In this document: positions 55,201 through 64,000 of the stretch, piece by piece
How positions within the stretch are numbered: position 1 is the stretch's first letter
How the letters are laid out: every line of letters begins with the position of its first letter
Assembly (NCBI GenBank): GCA_936941155.1
Contig: CAKZJE010000017.1
Span: forward strand, 1-64,000
DNA from: an uncultured Methylomonas sp.
GTDB lineage: Bacteria; Pseudomonadota; Gammaproteobacteria; Methylococcales; Methylomonadaceae
Length of the DNA stretch: 64,000 nucleotides
Reading direction: 5' to 3'
Made by a program: the position numbers and the translations under genes
Notes under the pieces: model-generated
Database searches by the model: none
What the model saw: only the letters and a program-made list of their open reading frames with translations
Told to the model about the DNA's origin: nothing

Positions 55201-55653
55201 TTAATACAACAAAGGGTCGCCACAAGTTAAGTCGATAAAATTACGCAACATTTTGGCTTCCATTGTATTGTTGATATTTGAAGAACCCTCGCCATCTTCC
55301 CATAACACAACCTTTTTTAAACTACCATTTGCTTGCAGTTGATACGCATGATATTCAACGCGACCACCATCAACCGGAGCGATTCCTGTGGTAATTGAAC
55401 CTAATGCCGCCGTTTTAATGACTGAGCTTATTGTTGGAAGATTCAACTTAAGCGCAATCGTGCGAGTTGATGAAAGTTGCCCTAGATTGCGATTAATCAC
55501 AAGACTGCCGGTGCGGTGAATGACACAACTTTTGCTTATGGCATATTCCGCCATCACAAACCCCGGTGTAGTAATTTTTTCCAGCAGTGGCACAGCCAAA
55601 ACGCTGTGAGTGGCGAGCCATAAAGCCAGCGTAATAAAATATTTATTTTTCAT
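55201..55653 (-). CDS. Secreted protein of unknown function
   Basis: 150 aa from the ATG at 55653; the frame extends 144 bases upstream, but only this Met starts a clean signal sequence (KNKYFITLALWLATHSVLA). The mature part reads VPLLEKITTPGFVMAEYAIS, then VINRNLGQLSSTRTIALKLN and ends NFIDLTCGDPLLY. Two cysteines could form a disulfide. No family recognised. Directly upstream of the Kazal gene (22 bp), so the pair may be one operon. Confidence 0.7.
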   Translation of the reverse strand: MKNKYFITLALWLATHSVLAVPLLEKITTPGFVMAEYAISKSCVIHRTGSLVINRNLGQLSSTRTIALKLNLPTISSVIKTAALGSITTGIAPVDGGRVEYHAYQLQANGSLKKVVLWEDGEGSSNINNTMEAKMLRNFIDLTCGDPLLY

Positions 55654-55770
55654 AGTGTTATATCCTCTAAAATTGAAAAAAAACGCATTAAATCGTATTG
55701 CGTTACTTAACAATAACAGAATTTTAATACCGTAAATTATTATTTTTGCGAGGAATTTAGCAAATTTTAA

Positions 55771-55816
55771 GCAAAAAAAAGACTGGCAGTTCTGCAATGT
55801 GCGAACTGCCAGTCTT
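55771..55816 (-). terminator. Family B palindrome with T-tract, terminator of minCDE-wHTH
   Basis: AAGACTGGCAGTTC and its complement GAACTGCCAGTCTT around TGCAATGTGC; on the minus strand the hairpin is followed by eight Ts. It follows the wHTH gene stop (55844) by 27 bp. Confidence 0.82.
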
Positions 55817-55843
55817 CATATCCAATGTTAATCTATAACAGAA

Positions 55844-56041
55844 TTACTTTAACGATAAAACTTCGCTTCTGCCATTCACTTCAATCAAAATTTTATCTTC
55901 TTTAGCCAGCCAACCGATAGCACGTTGCAATTCTGCTTTAGCCAGTCCACCTTCTTTTTCAATTTTAGAAGGGCTTGCTGGGCCATTTGCTTCTAAAAAA
56001 GCCCATAATTTACCTGCTGATTCGCCTATTGTTGTAGACAT
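55844..56041 (-). CDS. Winged helix-turn-helix protein (DUF2582)
   Basis: 65 aa from the ATG at 56041, with GAGGAAAATA just upstream; the longer frame overlapping minE is less likely. STTIGESAGKLWAFLEANG and LQRAIGWLAKEDKILIE fit the DUF2582 winged helix. Whether it binds DNA is unproven. It follows minE by one base, so it is expressed with the Min system. Confidence 0.82.
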   Translation of the reverse strand: MSTTIGESAGKLWAFLEANGPASPSKIEKEGGLAKAELQRAIGWLAKEDKILIEVNGRSEVLSLK

Positions 56042-56042
56042 A

Positions 56043-56336
56043 TTATTTTCCTCTGGTTTTAGTTGAATTAAGATTTTTAAAATGATCTTCATCGGGCAAT
56101 GTGATATTGAGCTCCAATGTTTCTCGTTCGTCGTCCTGTTCCAGACTCACTGAAATTGTCTCTTCGTTCACATCGAAATATTTTTTGATAACTTCTAACA
56201 ATTCTTTCTTTAATTGCGGTAAATAAGAAGGTTGGTTTCGTGATGAGCGTTCATGTGCTACTAAAATTTGCAACCTTTCCTTTGCAATAGCTGCTGAACT
56301 AGGTTTATTTGTTTTAAAGTAGTCCAGTAAACTCAT
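56043..56336 (-). CDS. minE: Cell division topological specificity factor MinE
   Basis: 97 aa. LDYFKTNKPSSAAIAKERLQ, ILVAHERSSRN (the MinD-stimulating helix) and the C-terminal dimer part with ISVSLEQDDERETLELNITL. It drives MinD oscillation and placement of the septum. Its stop and the start of the DUF2582 gene are adjacent; its start shares one base with the minD stop. Confidence 0.94.
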   Translation of the reverse strand: MSLLDYFKTNKPSSAAIAKERLQILVAHERSSRNQPSYLPQLKKELLEVIKKYFDVNEETISVSLEQDDERETLELNITLPDEDHFKNLNSTKTRGK

Positions 56337-57148
56337 TATTTACCCCTAAACAGCTTACCAAAAAGACCTTTCTTTTCAGCATCAATAAAACGGTGCGGTT
56401 TATCTTCACCTAAATAACGCGCCACAATGTCGCTATAGGCTTGTCCTGCATCGCTTTGTTCATCTAGGATAACAGGAATGCCTGAGTTTGAAGCGTTTAA
56501 AACTGATTTAGATTCAGGAACTACGCCGAGTAAATGCAAGGATAAAATTTCTTGTACATCATCCACACTCAGCATTTCGCCTAATTTCACCCGCTCAGGT
56601 GAGTAGCGTGACAATAATAAAAATTCTTTAATCGGCTCTTCACCTTTTTCAGCGCGACGCGATTTACTGGCTAAAATCCCTAACATTCTATCCGAGTCTC
56701 GTACTGATGAAACTTCAGGATTAGTGACAATGAAAGCGTCATCTGCAAAATACATGGCTAAATGCGCACCCCGCTCAATGCCCGCAGGAGAATCGCAAAT
56801 AATATATTCAAAATCTTTTGAGAGTTCTTCTAAAACTCTGCCAACCCCTTCTTCTGTTAGGGCATCTTTATCGCGTGTTTGCGATGCTGGCAGAATATAT
56901 AATTCACCGCAACGTTTATCACGAATCAAGGCTTGATTCAATGTGGATTCATTATGGATCACGTTAACAAAGTCGTAAACAACACGCCGCTCACAACCTA
57001 AAATCAAGTCCAAATTGCGCAAGCCCACATCAAAATCAATCACTACAGTTTTATGACCTTTTTTTGCCAGCCCCATAGCAACAGCAGCACTGGTCGTGGT
57101 TTTACCTACCCCACCTTTTCCAGATGTAACAACGATAATTCTAGCCAA
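56336..57148 (-). CDS. minD: Septum-site determining ATPase MinD
   Basis: 270 aa. Deviant Walker A SGKGGVGKTTTSAA at about 9-22, DFDVGLRNLDLILG, ICDSPAGIERG (Walker B-like) and a C-terminal amphipathic membrane-targeting helix KKGLFGKLFRGK. It binds MinC and the membrane in its ATP form. It follows minC by 26 bp and precedes minE. Confidence 0.97.
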   Translation of the reverse strand: MARIIVVTSGKGGVGKTTTSAAVAMGLAKKGHKTVVIDFDVGLRNLDLILGCERRVVYDFVNVIHNESTLNQALIRDKRCGELYILPASQTRDKDALTEEGVGRVLEELSKDFEYIICDSPAGIERGAHLAMYFADDAFIVTNPEVSSVRDSDRMLGILASKSRRAEKGEEPIKEFLLLSRYSPERVKLGEMLSVDDVQEILSLHLLGVVPESKSVLNASNSGIPVILDEQSDAGQAYSDIVARYLGEDKPHRFIDAEKKGLFGKLFRGK

Positions 57149-57174
57149 TGGTTTTTCCTCTAAGAAACAGTGTG

Positions 57175-57933
57175 TTATAGCTTTTTAATCAGCAAGGTCT
57201 GATCGTGTAAATAAATTTGTACTAACTTTTGCCGTAAGCTTTTATCAAAATCTTCACTCAAACGATACACGCCAGCAATTGAAACTAACTCCGCTTGCAA
57301 ATCAGAACAAAAAATACAGCTTTTGGTATTGCCCTGTACTCCTGCTAACGCGCGTCCTCGCATCGGTGCATAAATATGAATATTGCCTTCGGCTATGAGT
57401 TCCGCGCCGGGATTAACGGGGGCTAAAACGGTTAAATCACCTTTTGTGTAAATCCGTTGTCCAGAGCGTACAGGTTGCATAATGAGTTTATTTTCAATCT
57501 CTGAAACAGTTTTAGTTAACGGCTCTATGGACTCAATTTTTTCAGTTACTTCTTCTACCGCAGGAATTTTTTCTACCACAGGCGGCTCTATCAAAATATG
57601 CTTAGTCTGCACTGCAATCCCTAACTCAATGGCAATGCTATTTTGTTTACGGGTCGCTCCTGAAATAGCAATCGGTATTAAATGCAAACTTCGCAGTGTT
57701 TTAATTAAGCTGCGTAAATCAATTTCAACTTGTTGCTCAGTCAACTCATGCAGTTCAATTAATAACGGTGAGTTTTTAAAAAACTCAGGAGCTTGTAAAA
57801 TTTTTTTTTGTAATTGCTGTTTAATCTCGACAATTGAATGGCTAGACAAAATCAATGCCGGTATATTAAAGGCTGAACTTTTAATTTCTACCGCGACTTT
57901 TTGATTCGAGATAAGAGTGCTGTCAATTGACAT
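57175..57933 (-). CDS. minC: Septum site-determining protein MinC
   Basis: 252 aa. N-terminal FtsZ-inhibiting domain (about 1-110: FNIPALILSSHSIVEIKQQL), a Glu/Thr-rich linker, then the C-terminal beta-helix domain with VRSGQRIYTKGDLTVLAPVN, GNIHIYAPMRGRALAGVQGN and ELVSIAGVYRL. It blocks Z-ring formation near poles. First gene of minC-minD-minE-wHTH. The upstream 315-bp gap holds only a hairpin terminator near 58200 and no gene. Confidence 0.94.
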   Translation of the reverse strand: MSIDSTLISNQKVAVEIKSSAFNIPALILSSHSIVEIKQQLQKKILQAPEFFKNSPLLIELHELTEQQVEIDLRSLIKTLRSLHLIPIAISGATRKQNSIAIELGIAVQTKHILIEPPVVEKIPAVEEVTEKIESIEPLTKTVSEIENKLIMQPVRSGQRIYTKGDLTVLAPVNPGAELIAEGNIHIYAPMRGRALAGVQGNTKSCIFCSDLQAELVSIAGVYRLSEDFDKSLRQKLVQIYLHDQTLLIKKL

Positions 57934-58188
57934 CTTGTTAATATAACCGATAGTTCATTGAGGGTAATTCTATCATTCTTAAGAAAAAAAATCATTTCTC
58001 TCGAAATGTGAACGGTGTTTTTTTTAATATCGAATCAACAAGTTCGTGAAAATAAACCGCTTTTATACTTGTAGCTTATATTAAGGATAAGGATTGCTTT
58101 TCTAATTGCGATTCTAAATTGTTAATCTGCAAAAAAAACTTGCATTCGTAAATAATCGGTAAGGAGTTTTGAAGTATTCTTTGAAAAA

Positions 58189-58222
58189 AAAACCTACGAG
58201 CATTTAACTTCTCGTAGGTTTT
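58189..58222. terminator. Hairpin terminator downstream of dapB
   Basis: AAAACCTACGAG, CATTTAACTT, CTCGTAGGTTTT with an A-tract to the left, which reads as a T-tract on the minus strand. It lies 27 bp after the dapB stop codon. Confidence 0.85.
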
Positions 58223-58248
58223 ATTGCGGAAAACAAAAGCTAATTTTT

Positions 58249-60197
<1,949 letters not shown>

Positions 60198-60270
60198 GTC
60201 TTTTCGTTTTAATAAGATGAATTTTGAGTTTTAATGAACTTTTTATTGAGCCACGTTTATTTTTCTAACC

Positions 60271-60672
60271 TTAAAAATCAAGCAATTCGGTTAATAATTC
60301 ATTGCAAATTTCAACACTTTGTTTATAACCGCTGCAATCAATTAAGAAATTATAACGATATTCTTCAGCGCATACCGTAATCACTTGTAATGCCATAATG
60401 TATTTAGATTTATCCGTTCTAAATGCTGTATATGCAATTAACTCTTCTAACAGTTTTTGCAGTTTATGCGTTCTACTAAATGCTCCGAATTCACTTTTAG
60501 TTTCTAATAAATGCTTAAAAAAAAGTTCCAGCATTTGTTGATAATGAAAGCAATGAATTGAGCAATCTTTGATATTTGTCGCATTTAAAACGTCCAGTGC
60601 AACCGCATGTTCCCAAGCTTTACCGGCTAAACTTTCGACATTTTCAAAATTTTGGAATTTTTCTTGATACAT
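60271..60672 (-). CDS. HEPN-domain protein
   Basis: 133 aa, all helical. AGKAWEHAVALDVLNATN, then CFHYQQMLELFFKHLLETKS and HKLQKLLEELIAY follow the HEPN family plan, including the conserved partially buried Lys/His region. HEPN proteins are often RNases or RNA-binding partners of nucleotidyltransferase antitoxins, but no MNT gene is adjacent; the neighbour is a DUF29 gene two bases upstream. Confidence 0.72.
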   Translation of the reverse strand: MYQEKFQNFENVESLAGKAWEHAVALDVLNATNIKDCSIHCFHYQQMLELFFKHLLETKSEFGAFSRTHKLQKLLEELIAYTAFRTDKSKYIMALQVITVCAEEYRYNFLIDCSGYKQSVEICNELLTELLDF

Positions 60673-60674
60673 GG

Positions 60675-61103
60675 CTAAGGATAAAAATCATCGTTCAATA
60701 ATTGCTCTTCAGTATAAGGGCAAATGGATGGGAAAGAGTCAGTGCCGGATTCTACTGTTGCTAATTCAGCAGCACGATAGTAGATATTCTCAATAGCTGA
60801 TGGTAAATAGTTTTTTAAGCTTGGCATATCTTTAAAAAAAAGTGTAATAAGCATTCTTTGTTCAATGATTTTACAGAGCCACTCATTACAGCGATAAACT
60901 TTTTGATATTGCCACTTTAATAAATAAGCAATAAGAATTAATAAGTTGCTCTCTAATTCCCGCTTATCTCTTCTGATTAATCCTTCTAGTTCTTCTATAA
61001 GATTTTCGCTATCCATTTCACTAAAGCGCGATTGTTTTAGCAATCTGATATTTTCTTGAATCCAAGAGTTAAAATCTGTTTCGTATAATGCCTGAATATT
61101 CAT
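60675..61103 (-). CDS. DUF29 family protein
   Basis: 142 aa. YETDFNSWIQENIRLLKQSR, ENLIEELEGLIRRDKRELES, LLKWQYQKVYRCNEWLCKII and a C-terminal FPSICPYTEEQLLNDDFYP are the DUF29 pattern. The family is very common in cyanobacteria and filamentous sulfur bacteria and is of unknown function. It precedes the HEPN gene by two bases and follows the PIN toxin gene by seven. Confidence 0.86.
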   Translation of the reverse strand: MNIQALYETDFNSWIQENIRLLKQSRFSEMDSENLIEELEGLIRRDKRELESNLLILIAYLLKWQYQKVYRCNEWLCKIIEQRMLITLFFKDMPSLKNYLPSAIENIYYRAAELATVESGTDSFPSICPYTEEQLLNDDFYP

Positions 61104-61110
61104 TGTTTTC

Positions 61111-61512
61111 TCAGTACCAACTCAATAACTCAAACCAATGATTATTTTTTAATCGAAAAACAGAAAAATCAGTTTTATCAACGGTTAAAATTTCTCGTTG
61201 TTGATATTCATTAGCCAGCCAAATTAAAGTTGCATCTGTAAAATCAATATCATGGTCAGCATATTTTTCAATAGATTCCGCAATTTGAGGATATGCTTTT
61301 ATTGGAATATCTATAACTTTAAGCCCACCTCGCACAACCCATTGTAATAATTCAACTTTCGCTCTTGTATCTAGGAAATAACAACTTTCAACAATAACGG
61401 GAGCCGTTGTTATTAAGGGTTGTTTATTGACCTGTAAAAAAGCCAATGCTTGAGAATGTAATTTATCTCGTTGAATATAGAGGGCAACTAAAAAACCAGT
61501 ATCAACCAACAT
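61111..61512 (-). CDS. PIN-domain toxin
   Basis: 133 aa. Acidic residues of the PIN site: Asp4 in LVDTGFLVAL, Glu near 42 in VIVESCYFLD, and two Asp in DIDFTDATLIWLA near 90-94, with LTVDKTDFSVF at the end. It should cut RNA. It overlaps the antitoxin gene by 11 bp. Confidence 0.86.
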   Translation of the reverse strand: MLVDTGFLVALYIQRDKLHSQALAFLQVNKQPLITTAPVIVESCYFLDTRAKVELLQWVVRGGLKVIDIPIKAYPQIAESIEKYADHDIDFTDATLIWLANEYQQREILTVDKTDFSVFRLKNNHWFELLSWY

Positions 61513-61744
61513 TGTTAAACCGCGCTTTTAATAAAGATTTCGTATTTTGCGCTATATCGCCCTCATGGGTTTTATCTGCTCCGAAACCTTCCTGTCCTAA
61601 TTCCCACGCCGTTGGCTGATGTTTTTCACGCATTAAATCTTCTAAAAACTGCTGAAATAACAAAGAAACATCTATCTTTTCTCTTTCAACAAAAGATGCT
61701 AATTCTTTTTCAAGTCTTGGATTTAAATCTATCGTAATTGACAT
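61502..61744 (-). CDS. Ribbon-helix-helix-type antitoxin
   Basis: 80 aa. SITIDLNPRLEKELASFVER is an RHH strand and helix; VSLLFQQFLEDLMREKHQPT and a GQEGFGADKTHEGD-like acidic tail follow. The tail would bind the PIN toxin. Overlap of 11 bp with the toxin gene implies coupled translation. Confidence 0.8.
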   Translation of the reverse strand: MSITIDLNPRLEKELASFVEREKIDVSLLFQQFLEDLMREKHQPTAWELGQEGFGADKTHEGDIAQNTKSLLKARFNNVG

Positions 61745-61776
61745 AATAATTTCAAAATAAAATGTATTTTAAAACA

Positions 61777-61804
61777 GTAGAGACGCAATATTTTGCGTCT
61801 CTAC
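61777..61804. repeat. Family D palindrome, copy 5
   Basis: GTAGAGACGCAA, TATT, TTGCGTCTCTAC: identical in all 28 bases to 27614-27641. Located between the antitoxin gene and the small reading frame at 61813. Confidence 0.9.
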
Positions 61805-61812
61805 AAATGCGT

Positions 61813-61881
61813 TTAAGGCAGTAAGCTGGTAGCAGTAGCACTGATAATTAATGCCCAAAGTGTTTCAAAGTAATTTCCCAT
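61813..61881 (-). CDS. Possible 22-aa membrane peptide
   Basis: MGNYFETLWALIISATATSL followed by LP. AAAGGAGGT is three bases upstream of the ATG, the best ribosome site in this area. A longer 62-codon frame starts at 62001 but has no site, and its extra part is another hydrophobic stretch. It lies between dnaK and the antitoxin gene. A hydrophobic peptide this short could be a membrane toxin or a leader; evidence is only the ribosome site and hydrophobicity. Confidence 0.35.
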   Translation of the reverse strand: MGNYFETLWALIISATATSLLP

Positions 61882-62010
61882 AAGACCTCCTTTCTTGAAT
61901 GTTGCTAATTTAATGCTTGCGTTTCTCAAAAAGGTTAAAAGAATCACCACTGCTAAGGTTGTCAACCCACCTACTCCTACAGAATTTACTGTCTTAAACA
62001 CATTTTAAAC

Positions 62011-62035
62011 GTAAGGTGGGCATTACCCACCTTAC
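62011..62035. other. Hairpin downstream of dnaK
   Basis: GTAAGGTGGG, CATTA, CCCACCTTAC: perfect 10-bp arms, 13 bases past the dnaK stop. No T-tract on the dnaK strand, so termination is uncertain. The GGTGGGCATTACCCACC core is of a dispersed-repeat kind, but no second copy is in the window. Confidence 0.55.
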
Positions 62036-62048
62036 AAAATGTAAAACC

Positions 62049-63974
62049 TTACTTCTTGACTTCTTCAAACTCCGCATCTAGCGCATCATCATCCGGTTTT
62101 TTAGAATCCTGCGCTTGATGTTCATGCTCACCACCTGCTGCACCGCCAGCCTGTTCAGCTTGCTCTGCATAAACACGCTCTGCTAATTTACCAGACAACT
62201 CGGTCAACGCATTGGTTTTAGCTTCAATTTCTTCTTTATTGTCGCCTTTTACCGCCGCTTGCAATTCTTCAATCGCTTTATCAATCTCTGCTTTTTCAGC
62301 CACATCCACTTTGCCATCCAAATCTTTCAACGATTTTTCAGTCGCGTTAATCATACCTTCTGCGTGGTTGCGAGCATGAACTAACTCAGTGATTTTTTTA
62401 TCTTCTTCTGCATGAGCTTCGGCATCACGAATCATGCGTTCAACTTCTTCATCCGACAAACCGCTAGACGCTTTGATGATGATAGATTGTTTTTTGCCAG
62501 TCGCTTTGTCTTTTGCAGAAACGTTCAAAATACCGTTTGCATCAATATCAAATGCTACTTCAATTTGTGGAGTGCCACGACGTGCTGGAGGAATATCTGC
62601 CAAGTCAAAACGACCTAACGATTTATTACCGACAGCGACTTCACGCTCACCTTGCAACACATGAATCGTAACCGCAGTTTGGTTGTCTTCCGCCGTTGAG
62701 AACACTTGTGACGCATTGGTTGGAATGGTGGTGTTTTTCTCGATGAGTTTAGTCATCACACCGCCCATCGTTTCGATACCCAACGACAATGGCGTTACGT
62801 CCAACAACAATACGTCTTTCACGTCACCGCTTAAAACACCCGCTTGACGTGCTGCGCCTAATGCCACTGCTTCGTCTGGGTTGATGTCTTTGCGTGGCTC
62901 TTTGCCGAAAATGTTTTGCACCATTTCCTGCACTTTTGGCATACGGGTTTGACCGCCGACCAAAATCACGTCGTTGATTTTTGAAATATCCAAACCTGAA
63001 TCTTTCAACGCCATTAAACAAGGAGCTTTCGTGCGTTCAATTAAATCATCCACCAAAGATTCCAATTTAGCGCGAGTCAATTTCACATTTAAATGTTTTG
63101 GCCCTGTCGCATCCGCAGTGATGTAAGGCAGATTGATGTCCGTTTGTTGTGATGATGACAATTCAATTTTTGCTTTTTCAGCCGCTTCTTTTAAACGTTG
63201 CAACGCGAGTGGATCGTTGTGCAAATCAATGCTGCTGTCTTTTTTGAATTCATCGGCTAAAAAGTCAATGATTCTTAAGTCAAAATCTTCACCACCTAAG
63301 AATGTATCACCGTTAGTGGATAATACTTCAAATTGATGTTCGCCTTCGATTTCTGAAATTTCGATGATGGAAATATCAAATGTACCGCCACCCAAATCAT
63401 ACACTGCAATGGTGGTGTCGCCTTTGTTATCCATACCAAACGCTAACGCCGCCGCAGTTGGCTCGTTAATAATCCGTTTTACGTCTAAACCTGCGATACG
63501 ACCTGCATCTTTGGTCGCTTGACGTTGTGAGTCGTTAAAATAAGCTGGCACAGTGATAACCGCTTCAGTCACTTCTTCGCCTAAAAACGCTTCTGCGTCT
63601 TTTTTCAATTTCATCAACACGCGCGATGAAATTTCAGGTGCTGCCATTTTTTTGCCATGACATTCGACCCAAGCGTCACCATTAGGGGCTTTAACGATGT
63701 TGTAAGGCACCATTTTAATGTCTTTTTGCACAACATCATCTTCAAAACGACGACCGATTAAACGTTTAATCGCGAATAATGTGTTTTTAGGATTGGTGAC
63801 GGCTTGACGTTTTGCCGATTGTCCAACCAACACTTCGTCATCATTTGTAAACGCGATAATAGAAGGCGTAGTACGCGCCCCTTCACTGTTTTCAATCACG
63901 CGCGGCGTGCCATTGTCTAATACTGCTACGCAGGAATTGGTTGTTCCTAAGTCGATACCTATCATTCTAGCCAT
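62049..63974 (-). CDS. dnaK: Chaperone protein DnaK
   Basis: 641 aa from the ATG at 63974 ([14 protein letters not shown]), with GGAG seven bases upstream; a TTG start four codons earlier is unlikely. Hsp70 ATPase motifs [31 protein letters not shown] and [14 protein letters not shown], linker [18 protein letters not shown], substrate domain and an acidic tail ending [14 protein letters not shown]. The full gene is present; its promoter and any grpE lie beyond the window. Confidence 0.97.
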   Translation of the reverse strand: MARMIGIDLGTTNSCVAVLDNGTPRVIENSEGARTTPSIIAFTNDDEVLVGQSAKRQAVTNPKNTLFAIKRLIGRRFEDDVVQKDIKMVPYNIVKAPNGDAWVECHGKKMAAPEISSRVLMKLKKDAEAFLGEEVTEAVITVPAYFNDSQRQATKDAGRIAGLDVKRIINEPTAAALAFGMDNKGDTTIAVYDLGGGTFDISIIEISEIEGEHQFEVLSTNGDTFLGGEDFDLRIIDFLADEFKKDSSIDLHNDPLALQRLKEAAEKAKIELSSSQQTDINLPYITADATGPKHLNVKLTRAKLESLVDDLIERTKAPCLMALKDSGLDISKINDVILVGGQTRMPKVQEMVQNIFGKEPRKDINPDEAVALGAARQAGVLSGDVKDVLLLDVTPLSLGIETMGGVMTKLIEKNTTIPTNASQVFSTAEDNQTAVTIHVLQGEREVAVGNKSLGRFDLADIPPARRGTPQIEVAFDIDANGILNVSAKDKATGKKQSIIIKASSGLSDEEVERMIRDAEAHAEEDKKITELVHARNHAEGMINATEKSLKDLDGKVDVAEKAEIDKAIEELQAAVKGDNKEEIEAKTNALTELSGKLAERVYAEQAEQAGGAAGGEHEHQAQDSKKPDDDALDAEFEEVKK

Positions 63975-64000
63975 TGAATTCTCCAAACTTGTTTTAAGTT

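Noticed and set aside
61882-62001. N-terminal extension of the small peptide to 62 residues
   Set aside because: No ribosome site precedes the ATG at 62001, whereas AAAGGAGGT directly precedes the inner ATG.

Overview
The window is an AT-rich bacterial chromosome segment, most likely from a gammaproteobacterium close to Beggiatoaceae/Thiotrichales. The evidence is the gene content: minC-minD-minE, dnaK/dnaJ/dapB, birA-coaX-SPOR, gshA, rsmJ, yegQ/trhP and pntAB are of gammaproteobacterial type. Truncated-Sox genes (soxX, soxY, soxZ), a cytochrome P460, a XoxJ-like binding protein and a caspase/DUF1566 protein point to a sulfur-oxidising, possibly methylotrophic, filamentous lineage. The family assignment is inference; no rRNA is present.

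Layout. 0-5.5 kb: the 3' part of an MFS transporter, a single-chain restriction-modification enzyme and a stomatin-like protein, with two related repeats on either side. 5.5-14 kb: housekeeping genes (rsmJ, a lipoprotein, sufU, purB, thiD-thiE, soxX, a membrane nucleoside-recognition protein, trxB). 14-21.3 kb: an accessory island holding tandem paralogous GNATs, an EACC1-Uma2-caspase cassette, then four toxin-antitoxin-like pairs in tandem (YoeB, ParDE, VapC, GNAT). 21.4-29 kb: recQ, soxYZ, dnaB-alr and bioF, separated by repeat-rich gaps. 29-37 kb: a globin-coupled diguanylate cyclase, a TumE-like pair, a XoxJ-like protein, leuA, a DUF6169-like pair and pssA. 37-44.7 kb: yegQ, birA-coaX-SPOR and pntAB. 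44.7-47.3 kb: a second accessory cluster (RelE-like and GNAT toxin-antitoxin pairs, an XRE regulator, two small proteins). 47.6-58 kb: gshA, cytochrome P460, accA, bioB, small accessory genes, two secreted proteins and minCDE-wHTH. 58-64 kb: dapB, dnaJ, then HEPN, DUF29 and PIN/RHH genes lying between dnaJ and dnaK.

The most unusual feature is the number of short dispersed palindromes, which I sort into families A to H. Family A is a 33-bp palindrome with 16-bp arms, in six copies whose arms differ by paired changes; family B is a 33-34-bp palindrome. Members of A and B sit in-frame inside three genes (the restriction enzyme, coaX and birA) and add 11-12 codons to each. A 254-259-bp MITE-like element occurs twice. 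Each copy has inserted into another repeat and is flanked by 8-bp target duplications, so the order of insertion can be read directly. Family C occurs only in gaps between convergent or divergent genes.

Candidate systems worth following are the EACC1-Uma2-caspase cassette with its GNAT neighbours, a GNAT antitoxin that looks like a DUF2281/DUF1778 chimera, and the in-frame palindromes. No CRISPR array, tRNA, rRNA or intact transposase gene was seen.
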